Positions 1 to 5,071 of a stretch of DNA of 5,329 nt are shown piece by piece (positions within the stretch are counted from its first letter, which is position 1; every line of letters starts with the position of its first letter). The notes beneath the pieces are model-generated. The model searched no databases and was not told the origin of the DNA. It saw only the letters and a list, made by a program, of their open reading frames with translations. The DNA lies in contig USJT01000095.1 in NCBI GenBank assembly GCA_900555175.1, forward strand, positions 1-5,329, given 5' to 3'. The DNA comes from an uncultured bacterium. Lineage in GTDB: Bacteria > Cyanobacteriota > Vampirovibrionia > Gastranaerophilales > Gastranaerophilaceae. The translations under genes were made by a program, and so were the position numbers.

Positions 1-32
1 AAAAAAACCGTCATATTTGGCGGTTCTTTTTT
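1..32 (+). terminator. Intrinsic terminator of an upstream gene outside the window
   Basis: AACCGTCA (6-13) pairs with TGGCGGTT (18-25), one pair being a G-T wobble, around a TATT loop. The 8-bp stem is followed by C and a run of six T. The A-run on the left side of the stem means it could also stop transcription on the minus strand, but no minus-strand gene ends here, so it most likely serves a plus-strand gene lying before position 1. Confidence 0.8.
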
Positions 33-50
33 ATTTATGTATCACTAATT

Positions 51-89
51 TTGTGAATTTAAATTATTTATATAACTAAAAATTCACAA
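51..89. repeat. Perfect 10-bp inverted repeat upstream of the tRNA-Cys promoter
   Basis: TTGTGAATTT at 51-60 is the exact reverse complement of AAATTCACAA at 80-89, with a 19-bp AT-rich spacer. It ends 6 bp before the -35 box of the tRNA-Cys promoter, which is where an operator or activator site could sit. It is not followed by a clean T-run, so a terminator is less likely. Its function is unknown. Confidence 0.5.
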
Positions 90-95
90 CTCACC

Positions 96-124
96 TTGAC
101 TTTTTGTTATGTCTTTTTTATCAT
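96..124 (+). promoter_or_regulatory. Sigma70-type promoter for tRNA-Cys
   Basis: TTGACT at 96-101 and TATCAT at 119-124 are separated by exactly 17 bp. The predicted start near 131 gives a leader of about 8 nt before the first base of the mature tRNA. Confidence 0.7.
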
Positions 125-138
125 AAAGAAACGAGGAC

Positions 139-210
139 GGCGACATGGCCAAGTGGTAAGGCAGGAGCCTGCAAAGCTCTTATCCCCCAGTTCGAATCTG
201 GGTGTCGCCT
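139..210 (+). tRNA. tRNA-Cys (anticodon GCA)
   Basis: A complete cloverleaf can be drawn. The acceptor stem is GGCGACA (139-145) with TGTCGCC (203-209). The D stem is GCC/GGC, the anticodon stem GGAGC/GCTCT, and the T stem CCCAG/CTGGG around TTCGAAT. The anticodon GCA is at 171-173, flanked by CT and AA in the loop. The discriminator base is T (210), the identity base of tRNA-Cys. The 3' CCA is not encoded: T210 runs straight into a T-tract (to about 216), so a CCA-adding enzyme must complete it. That T-tract may also stop transcription, although no hairpin directly abuts it. The gene has its own promoter and reads toward the TPM gene. Confidence 0.96.
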
Positions 211-224
211 TTTTTTATTGCCTA

Positions 225-253
225 TTGACATAATTTTTATATACTGTTAAAAT
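225..253 (+). promoter_or_regulatory. Strong sigma70-type promoter, extended -10, for the TPM-domain gene
   Basis: A consensus -35 box TTGACA (225-230), a 17-bp spacer and TAAAAT (248-253) preceded by TGT make a TGn extended -10. Initiation 6 to 8 bases after the -10 box falls at 259-261, that is, on the A of the ATG at 260. There is no purine-rich Shine-Dalgarno sequence between the -10 box and the ATG, which also suggests a leaderless transcript. Confidence 0.8.
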
Positions 254-259
254 TATCTT

Positions 260-946
260 ATGTTAAAGAAGAGTTGGTTATATGTTTTTGTATTACTTGT
301 ACTTTTAAGTTCAAGTGTTGATGCTATTACGTTAAAATTTAACGGTTTTATAGCTGATGAAGCAAATTTGCTATCCCCTGAGGTGGAAAATGATTTGAAT
401 ATGACTTTATGGGATTTGCAAAAGAAATCAGGTGCAGATTTAGTCGTTGTGACTTTACCGTCTTTGAACGGGAAAAGGGTTGAAGATGTCGCTCTTGATA
501 TCGGACGTTCTTATAAACTTGGTGCTGTTGGTAAAAATAACGGAATGGTTTATTTGACAGCGTTAAATGAACGTAAAATGAGAATTGAACAAGGGTTAGG
601 TCTTGAAAAGAAAATTAGTGTCAGCACACTAGAAAATATCATGAATACTGATATTTTACCTTATTATAAACAAAATGAGTATGAACGAGGAATTAGAAGA
701 GGAACTTATCTTTTAGCAAGAACCGTTGCTAATGCAGAAGGTGTTACTATTAATAAGCAAGGAGTTTGCCCAAGTGCTCCGGTTTCAAATTATTCGCATC
801 GTAGGGATAATCTTCCATGGTGGGTTTGGCCTTTCATAATATTGGGCGCAATATTTTCTCCAAGACGCAGACGTTTTGGTAGTGGTTTTGGCGGCTTTGG
901 CGGCGGCGGAGGCTTTGGCGGCTCAGGTTGCTCAGGAAGCTGGTAA
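260..946 (+). CDS. TPM-domain (YgcG-like) membrane-anchored extracytoplasmic protein
   Basis: The N-terminus (MLKKSW, then a hydrophobic stretch at residues 7-18) is a Sec signal peptide with a likely cut after V-D-A (20-22). There is no lipobox cysteine. Residues 28-157 match the TPM fold: GFIADEANLLSP at 29-40, GADLVVVTLPSL at 58-69, a KNNGMVYLTALNERKMRIE core at 92-110 followed by QGLGLE, and ILPYYKQNEYERGI at 132-145. A linker leads to a membrane segment around residues 187-199, then four arginines (202-205) and a Gly/Phe/Ser-rich tail ending GSW, as is common in this family. The positive-inside rule puts the tail in the cytoplasm and the TPM domain outside. TPM proteins are associated with membrane stress and with photosystem II repair, and some hydrolyse phosphate esters in vitro; the bacterial role is unclear. 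No LemA gene, a frequent partner, is in the window. The start is fixed by the signal peptide. The next gene follows after 33 bp, probably in the same transcript. Confidence 0.88.
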   Translation: MLKKSWLYVFVLLVLLSSSVDAITLKFNGFIADEANLLSPEVENDLNMTLWDLQKKSGADLVVVTLPSLNGKRVEDVALDIGRSYKLGAVGKNNGMVYLTALNERKMRIEQGLGLEKKISVSTLENIMNTDILPYYKQNEYERGIRRGTYLLARTVANAEGVTINKQGVCPSAPVSNYSHRRDNLPWWVWPFIILGAIFSPRRRRFGSGFGGFGGGGGFGGSGCSGSW

Positions 947-979
947 AATTATTTAATAATTTTTAGGAAAGGATTAATA

Positions 980-1681
980 ATGAAGAATTTAGACAATTTT
1001 GTAGAAGAATTAAAAACTAAACTCGGCGATAATCTTGTATCAGTTTTTGCATTTGGCTCTCAAGCTAATGTTGAAGATGCAAAAAATAATATTAACTTGA
1101 TGATAGTTACAAATACTTTGAATGCTGAAAATCTTTACGAAATTGCTAAACCTGTAAAAAAATGGGTTAAGGCAAAAAATCCTATTCCTGTTATTATGAA
1201 CAAAGAGGAATGGTATTCTTCATTTGATGTTTATGCTATTGAATATTCTGATATTAAAGAAAATTACCGTATGATTTACGGGGAAGATTTAATCCCTTCT
1301 ATTTGTATTAATAAGTATTTCTTGAGGCTTCAATGCGAATCTGAATTGAAAGCTTTGTTATTGAAATATAAAAATAATTTCTTGTTAAATATAAAATCTG
1401 ATAGAGAGATGAAAAAAGTTTTAGATCATGTAATCAAAACATTACTTGTAATCTTTAGAGCAATATTGAGATTACATGACAGACCTGTTCCGTATAGAGC
1501 TGTTGATATTATAGAATTTAGCGCAGATTATTTGTCTTTCAATAAAATTGTAATGTCAAAACTTGCTAAAGTTAAATATGAACATGATGATTATACAAGG
1601 CAAGAACTTATATTTATAGAAGCTGAATTATTAAAAGATATTCAAGCTATATTGAAACAAGTTGATGCTATGCATTTTTAG
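980..1681 (+). CDS. Nucleotidyltransferase-fold protein with degenerate active site and helical C-terminal domain
   Basis: The protein has 233 residues. Residues 1-100 look like a minimal nucleotidyltransferase domain: a leading helix, then FAFGSQA (23-29, the Gly-Ser of the family) and NNINLMIV (36-43) where active enzymes have DxD. Both metal-binding aspartates are replaced by Asn (N37, N39), so catalysis by the usual two-metal mechanism is unlikely. The stretch around NPIPVIMNKEEW and AIEYSDIKENYRMIYGEDL (residues 67-104) resembles a family annotated only as nucleotidyltransferase domain-containing protein. Residues 112-230 are mostly helical and recall HEPN-type partner domains; R160 to H166 (R, five residues, H) is a weak match to the HEPN RNase motif. 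An AAGGA ribosome-binding site (969-973) lies 6 nt before the ATG. The gene probably shares the TPM gene's transcript. It may be a nucleotide- or RNA-binding pseudoenzyme. The function is not known, and the fold assignment is fairly confident. Confidence 0.75.
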   Translation: MKNLDNFVEELKTKLGDNLVSVFAFGSQANVEDAKNNINLMIVTNTLNAENLYEIAKPVKKWVKAKNPIPVIMNKEEWYSSFDVYAIEYSDIKENYRMIYGEDLIPSICINKYFLRLQCESELKALLLKYKNNFLLNIKSDREMKKVLDHVIKTLLVIFRAILRLHDRPVPYRAVDIIEFSADYLSFNKIVMSKLAKVKYEHDDYTRQELIFIEAELLKDIQAILKQVDAMHF

Positions 1682-1720
1682 GATAAGTTTGATAAGGCTT
1701 TTTTGAAAATACAGATATTC

Positions 1721-1748
1721 TTTAAAATAAGAGATTTTGTGTTATAAT
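1721..1748 (+). promoter_or_regulatory. Promoter P1 before the tRNA-Val 5' fragment
   Basis: TTTAAA (1721-1726), a 16-bp spacer and a perfect TATAAT (1743-1748) preceded by TGT (extended -10). The predicted start near 1755 is about 3 nt before the tRNA-like GGGCGAT at 1758. This copy has a passable -35 box, which the downstream copy lacks. Confidence 0.65.
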
Positions 1749-1757
1749 AAAGTCTAT

Positions 1758-1822
1758 GGGCGATTAGCACTCTGCCGAACAAAACGATTGATAATCGTTT
1801 TGTGAGAGGGGTAGCGCATCCC
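1758..1822 (+). pseudogene. Broken 5' copy of tRNA-Val with hairpin insert (possible small RNA)
   Basis: GGGCGATTAGC (1758-1768) and GGTAGCGCATC (1810-1820) are identical to bases 1861-1871 and 1878-1888 of the intact tRNA-Val. Where the real gene has six bases (GCAGTT), this copy has 41 bases (1769-1809). The insert holds a perfect 11-bp inverted repeat, ACAAAACGATT (1779-1789) and AATCGTTTTGT (1793-1803), around GAT, flanked by complementary CTCT (1770-1773) and AGAG (1805-1808). The anticodon, T arm and 3' acceptor half are absent, so it cannot be a tRNA. The outer GGG (1758-1760) or GCG (1760-1762) could pair with CCC (1820-1822) or CGC (1815-1817), giving a compact fold. It has a good promoter and is either a transcribed leader of the tRNA-Val precursor or a decayed duplicate. 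Confidence 0.7.
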
Positions 1823-1844
1823 ACAAAAAATAGAGTTTTTTGTG
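1822..1844. repeat. 9-bp inverted repeat just before the tRNA-Val -10 box
   Basis: CACAAAAAA (1822-1830) and TTTTTTGTG (1836-1844) are perfect complements around TAGAG. The right arm ends 1 bp before the TATAAT of promoter P2, and the left arm occupies its -35 position. The RNA hairpin would be weak (mostly A-U) and could act as a poor terminator for P1 transcripts, or the DNA repeat could be a protein-binding site. Confidence 0.5.
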
Positions 1845-1851
1845 TTATAAT
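1843..1851 (+). promoter_or_regulatory. Extended -10 promoter P2 for tRNA-Val
   Basis: TGTTATAAT is a consensus extended -10 element. At 16 to 18 bp upstream there is only CACAAAAAA sequence, with no -35 resemblance. Initiation near 1858 would give a leader of about 3 nt before the tRNA. It is identical to the -10 region of P1. Confidence 0.6.
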
Positions 1852-1860
1852 AAAGTCTAT

Positions 1861-1936
1861 GGGCGATTAGCGCAGTTGGTAGCGCATCACATTGACGTTG
1901 TGAGGGTCACGTGTTCGAGTCACGTATCGCCCACCA
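1861..1936 (+). tRNA. tRNA-Val (anticodon GAC), CCA encoded
   Basis: The acceptor stem is GGGCGAT (1861-1867) with ATCGCCC (1926-1932). The D stem is GCGC/GCGC around AGTTGGTA, the anticodon stem TCACA/TGTGA, the anticodon GAC (1894-1896) in the loop TTGACGT, and the T stem ACGTG/CACGT around TTCGAGT. The discriminator is A1933, and CCA is encoded at 1934-1936, unlike the tRNA-Cys in this window. No terminator follows. The next gene's ribosome-binding site starts only 20 nt downstream, so tRNA and mRNA are probably made as one precursor and separated by tRNA 3' processing. Confidence 0.96.
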
Positions 1937-1970
1937 TTTTAAAGATTAGCAAATACAAGGAATTTAAATT

Positions 1971-2315
1971 ATGCAAGATGTTATCATAACTGAGTTGGAA
2001 AATAATTTAACTTTTAAAGCAGAAATTGATAATCCACCGGAAGTAAAACAAAATTTCTCAACTCTTTATGTTGATGATAAAGAAGTTAAAAGTTCTACGT
2101 TTGCAGAATCTAATGGTGAAATTGTAATTAAATTAAAAGATACTAATGCAAAAATATCTAATTATATAACAAATTGGCATTCTTCTAAAAAAAGAATTAA
2201 TTTAATGATAGAAACAAATCAACACATGTATCTTGTTAAGGGTTGTTTTATAAAAAAATTTGAAGATGCTGAGAAGGCATTTACTGTTTTTTATAACACA
2301 TTTAAAGAAGCTTAA
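1971..2315 (+). CDS. Hypothetical protein, 114 residues, behind tRNA-Val
   Basis: I do not recognise this protein. It has no signal peptide or membrane segment. It is rich in Lys, Asn, Glu and Thr with alternating hydrophobic stretches (VIITELENNLTFKAEI at 4-19, EIVIKLKD at 50-57, INLMIETNQHMYLVKGCFIKKF at about 76-97), suggesting a small mostly-beta fold with a C-terminal helix near residues 98-113. The start is supported by AAGGA (1957-1961), 9 nt before the ATG. No promoter is visible between the tRNA-Val CCA and this gene, so transcription probably comes through the tRNA. Its TAA (2313-2315) overlaps the stop codon of the opposing gcvPA gene. Base composition is like its neighbours. Its size and its position behind a tRNA would also suit a gene carried in by an element, but no integrase or attachment repeat is visible. 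Confidence 0.75.
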   Translation: MQDVIITELENNLTFKAEIDNPPEVKQNFSTLYVDDKEVKSSTFAESNGEIVIKLKDTNAKISNYITNWHSSKKRINLMIETNQHMYLVKGCFIKKFEDAEKAFTVFYNTFKEA

Positions 2316-3553
2316 ATGCTTTCAATATATTTATCAATGTCTTCTTCTGAATTCATTTCTGTTGCGGCAACCAAGACCTTGTCTGTGTCAACTTTTAATC
2401 CGCCTATAATTCCTTTAGATTTTAGATTTGAAAGGAATTTTTCAGCATCTTTAACTTCTATCGTAAACTCGTTATAGAAATTTTTATTTAATGTTTTAAT
2501 TCCCTTTTGTGCAAGCTTTTCAGATAATTGGTGAGCTCTTTTTGCAGAAAGGTAAGAAGCTTGTCTAAAGCCTTTTTCTCCCATAACTGTGAGATATAAA
2601 GTTGCACAAAGTCCGATTAAAGCTTGATTTGAGCAGATATTACTTGTAGCTTTTTCTCTTTTAATATGTTGTTCTCTTGTTTGAATTGTAAGGCAGTATG
2701 CTGGGTTCCCGTCTGCATCAACTGTTCTGCCTGCAAGACGTCCTGGGATTTGACGCATAAATTTTTCTTTGCAGGCAATAAATCCTGCATGTGGTCCGCC
2801 AAATTCCATAGGAATACCAAGAGTTTGAATATCTCCGACAACGATATCGGCATTAGTCGGAGGATTAAGTATTCCAAGAGATGAAATATCTACGCAAACT
2901 ACTAAAAGACAGTCATTTGGCTTTTCAATTGTTGATATTTCCCCGTAAAAATCAGGATTTTGAATCATTACGCAGGCATATTCGCTTGTATTTTGAGGAA
3001 TTTTGTCAAAAATTTCAAGTTCAATTTCGTTAGCCCAGCAGTATGTTTTAATTACATCAATGTATTCAGGGTTGAGTTTTTCTGAGACAAGAACTTTATT
3101 CTTTTTAGAAACTCTTACTGCCATTAATATTGCTTCAGCGCAAGCACTTGCAGCATCATACATTGTTGCATTCGAAATATCCATCCCTGTAAGTCTGCAA
3201 ATCATTGTTTGGAATTCGTACATAACTTGAAGTGTACCTTGCGAAATCTCAGGTTGATAAGGCGTATATGCGGTTAAAAACTCAAATCTGTTTGCGACTT
3301 GTGAGATGCAAGCAGGGATGAATTTGTTGTAAGTACCTGCGCCAAGGAATGTTACGTAATCTGTGTTATTCTTTTTCGCAAGAGATTTTATACGCTTTTG
3401 AACATCCATTTCGCTAAGAGGCTTTTCAAAACCTAATTGCCCCATACGGGCTTTTTGCGGAATTTGTTTGAATAAGTCCTCAATATTTGTCATATCAATG
3501 CTTTTAAGCATTTCTTCTTTTACTTCATCGGTATGTACCAAAAAATTTTTCAT
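2312..3553 (-). CDS. gcvPA: Glycine dehydrogenase (decarboxylating) subunit 1, GcvPA
   Basis: This is the N-terminal half of the split P-protein of the glycine cleavage system. With GcvPB it decarboxylates glycine and loads the aminomethyl group onto lipoyl-GcvH in the cytoplasm. Family blocks, numbered from the start chosen here, are FLGAGTYNKFIPA (69-81), AYTPYQPEISQGTLQ (95-109), FQTMICRLTGMDISNATMYD (114-133), GDIQTLGIP (240-248), FGGPHAGF (251-258), GRLAGRT (271-277) and REQHIKREKATSNICSNQAL (293-312). The PLP lysine lies in GcvPB, which is not in the window. The length of 413 is a little below the usual 440 or so, mainly through short loops. An ATG 33 bp upstream (3586) is in frame, but it overlaps gcvH and adds 11 residues the family lacks. 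The ATG at 3553 gives the typical N-terminus, sits 4 nt after the gcvH stop, and has a weak GGA ribosome-binding site. It is the last visible gene of the gcvT-gcvH-gcvPA operon. Confidence 0.95.
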   Translation of the reverse strand: MKNFLVHTDEVKEEMLKSIDMTNIEDLFKQIPQKARMGQLGFEKPLSEMDVQKRIKSLAKKNNTDYVTFLGAGTYNKFIPACISQVANRFEFLTAYTPYQPEISQGTLQVMYEFQTMICRLTGMDISNATMYDAASACAEAILMAVRVSKKNKVLVSEKLNPEYIDVIKTYCWANEIELEIFDKIPQNTSEYACVMIQNPDFYGEISTIEKPNDCLLVVCVDISSLGILNPPTNADIVVGDIQTLGIPMEFGGPHAGFIACKEKFMRQIPGRLAGRTVDADGNPAYCLTIQTREQHIKREKATSNICSNQALIGLCATLYLTVMGEKGFRQASYLSAKRAHQLSEKLAQKGIKTLNKNFYNEFTIEVKDAEKFLSNLKSKGIIGGLKVDTDKVLVAATEMNSEEDIDKYIESI

Positions 3554-3557
3554 TATT

Positions 3558-3944
3558 TTATTCCAATTCTTCTTTGTAATCTTCATATTCTAAAAGGTCG
3601 CTTTGTTCTGTTGCAACATCACCTGTTGCTTCGATTTTTACAAGCCAACCTTTTTCGTAGCTGTCTTCGTTCAAAATTTCAGGAGCGTTAACTGCATCTT
3701 CGTTGATTTCCAAAATTTTTCCGCTAATTGGCATATAAATTTCAGAAGCAGCTTTAACTGATTCAACAGTTGCAAAAGCTTCTCCTTTTTTGAATTCTGT
3801 ACCTACTTCAGGCAATTCTAAAAATACAATGTCACCTAACTGTTCAACAGCGTAATCTGTTAAACCAATTGTAAATGTGTTATCTCCATTGTCTAATAAG
3901 AATTCGTGAGACTTAGAACATAAGATGTTTTCTGTAATACTCAT
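3558..3944 (-). CDS. gcvH: Glycine cleavage system H protein, lipoyl carrier
   Basis: GcvH shuttles the aminomethyl group on a lipoyl arm between the P, T and L proteins in the cytoplasm. The 128 residues match the family length. HEFLLDNGDNTFTIGLTDYA (13-32) and LGDIVFLELPEVG (36-48) form the first half of the barrel. ATVESVKAASEI (58-69) contains the lipoylated lysine K64, followed by MPISGKILEINE (71-82) and LNEDSYEKGWLVKIE (91-105). The C-terminal tail (107-128) is acidic. Translation starts behind a textbook AAAGGAG (3951-3957), 6 nt before the ATG. It lies 20 bp after gcvT and 4 bp before gcvPA, so the three are one operon. Lipoylation must come from genes elsewhere. Confidence 0.97.
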   Translation of the reverse strand: MSITENILCSKSHEFLLDNGDNTFTIGLTDYAVEQLGDIVFLELPEVGTEFKKGEAFATVESVKAASEIYMPISGKILEINEDAVNAPEILNEDSYEKGWLVKIEATGDVATEQSDLLEYEDYKEELE

Positions 3945-3964
3945 TAATTTCTCCTTTTATATAA

Positions 3965-5068
3965 TTATAATTTGATTTTATTTCTTTTTTCTACAAACGG
4001 CCTTTTTACTATTTCAGCATCATGTAATTTCTCTCTTATCATAACCTGAACAGTGGAACCTGTGCAAATATTTTTATCATTTTTTACATAAGCAAGCGCA
4101 ATATTTGCCCCCAAAATTGGAGAAGGCCCGCCACTTGTGATTATTCCGACTTTTTCTCCGTCTTTGTAAACTTCATATTCATGTCTTGCAATTGATTTGT
4201 CAAGCATTTTAAGCCCTACAAGTTTTTTTGAAGTCCCGTTTTTAATCTGTTCCATTATGACGTCTTTTCCATTGTAATCTGCAACTTTATCTTTTGGAAT
4301 TGACCAGCTAAGCCCTGCTTCTATCGGAGTTGTATTTTCATCCAAGTCATTTCCGTATAAGTGAAGAGCTGCCTCTAATCTTAAAGTATCTCTTGCACCA
4401 AGTCCGATTGGCTTTATACCAAATTCTTTCCCTTCTTCAAGAATTTTATCCCATAAAAATTCGGAATGTCTGTTTTCGACAAGAATTTCATACCCGTCTT
4501 CACCGGTGTAACCTGTACGTGATGCAAGAACTTTTATCCCTGCAATTTGTGCAGGTTTAATCGTAAATGATTCTTGATGGGTTGTAAGTCCCATTTTTCT
4601 TAAAAGTTTGTCAGCTAAAGGACCTTGTACCGCAAGCAGTGAATATTCGTGAGAACGGTTATCTATTTGTACATCAAAATCTTTACTGTTTCTGACCATC
4701 CAGTTTAAATCTTCATCAATTCTGGAAGCATTACAAATTACCAAATATTGTAAAATTCCAAGCTTGTATATTATTAAATCGTCAATTAAGCCGCCTTTTT
4801 TGTTCGGAAGTTGGCAATAAACAGCTTTTTCATAGTTCAATTTGTCAATATTTTGGGGAACTATTTTATTAAGAAATTCCGTAGCATCTTTTCCGGAGAC
4901 AAAAACTTCACCCATGTGCGAAACATCAAATAATCCGACTTTTTCTCTTACGTTTTTGTGTTCTTCAATGATTGATGTGTATTGAACAGGCATACTCCAA
5001 CCTGCAAAATCAACCATTTTAGCACCGAGTTGTACATGTTTGTCATGTAAAAAAGTTTCTTTAGTCAT
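3965..5068 (-). CDS. gcvT: Aminomethyltransferase, glycine cleavage system T protein
   Basis: GcvT releases ammonia from aminomethyl-lipoyl-GcvH and transfers the methylene to tetrahydrofolate, giving 5,10-methylene-THF. The 367 residues are full family length. Motifs are DFAGWSMPVQY (20-30), GLFDVSHMGE (45-54), GGLIDDLIIY (92-101, holding the conserved aspartate pair D96/D97, one of which corresponds to the catalytic Asp), CNASRIDEDLNWM (112-124), SRTGYTGEDGYEI (183-195) and LGARDTLRLEAALHLYGND (223-241), followed by the C-terminal barrel with SGGPSPILG (312-320). All expected blocks are intact. It is the first gene of the visible gcv operon and begins 67 bp after the dnaJ-family stop codon. 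Its ribosome-binding site GGGGG lies 8 nt from the ATG, inside a strong inverted repeat, which suggests translational or promoter-level control. Confidence 0.97.
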   Translation of the reverse strand: MTKETFLHDKHVQLGAKMVDFAGWSMPVQYTSIIEEHKNVREKVGLFDVSHMGEVFVSGKDATEFLNKIVPQNIDKLNYEKAVYCQLPNKKGGLIDDLIIYKLGILQYLVICNASRIDEDLNWMVRNSKDFDVQIDNRSHEYSLLAVQGPLADKLLRKMGLTTHQESFTIKPAQIAGIKVLASRTGYTGEDGYEILVENRHSEFLWDKILEEGKEFGIKPIGLGARDTLRLEAALHLYGNDLDENTTPIEAGLSWSIPKDKVADYNGKDVIMEQIKNGTSKKLVGLKMLDKSIARHEYEVYKDGEKVGIITSGGPSPILGANIALAYVKNDKNICTGSTVQVMIREKLHDAEIVKRPFVEKRNKIKL

Positions 5069-5071
5069 TAA

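Larger units (their letters stand above)
1735..1871 (+). repeat. 34-bp exact direct repeat carrying tRNA-Val promoter and tRNA start
   Basis: Bases 1735-1768 recur identically at 1838-1871, a shift of 103 bp. Each copy holds the end of a TTTTGTG tract, the extended -10 promoter, the AAAGTCTAT leader and the first 11 bases of tRNA-Val. The matches end at 1768/1871, inside the D arm. This is the trace of a tandem duplication of the tRNA-Val 5' region. Confidence 0.95.

Noticed and set aside
1682..1720. Terminator after the nucleotidyltransferase-like gene
   Set aside because: There is a T-run (GGCTTTTTTG), but the bases before it form no stem longer than about 3 to 4 pairs.
1735..1871. Start of a CRISPR-like array
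   Set aside because: There are only two copies of the repeat, and both are explained by tRNA-Val and its promoter.
1758..1936. Phage or genomic-island attachment site at tRNA-Val
   Set aside because: The repeat is of the 5' end and promoter of the tRNA, not the 3' end normally duplicated by integrases, and no integrase or element gene lies nearby.
2617..2877. 86-codon minus-strand reading frame inside gcvPA
   Set aside because: It lies wholly within the conserved coding region of gcvPA in another frame, has no ribosome-binding site I can see, and shows no family features.
2666..3230. Plus-strand reading frames of 72 codons (2666-2884) and 75 codons (3003-3230)
   Set aside because: Both are antisense shadows of gcvPA, where the main frame has unmistakable glycine dehydrogenase motifs.
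3554..3586. Longer gcvPA start at 3586 overlapping gcvH
   Set aside because: The 11 extra residues (MKITKKNWNKI) precede the family-typical N-terminus, and the start has a poor ribosome-binding site. The ATG at 3553 sits 4 nt after the gcvH stop, as expected for coupled translation.
4330..4560. 76-codon plus-strand reading frame
   Set aside because: It is antisense to conserved gcvT motifs and has no independent coding evidence.
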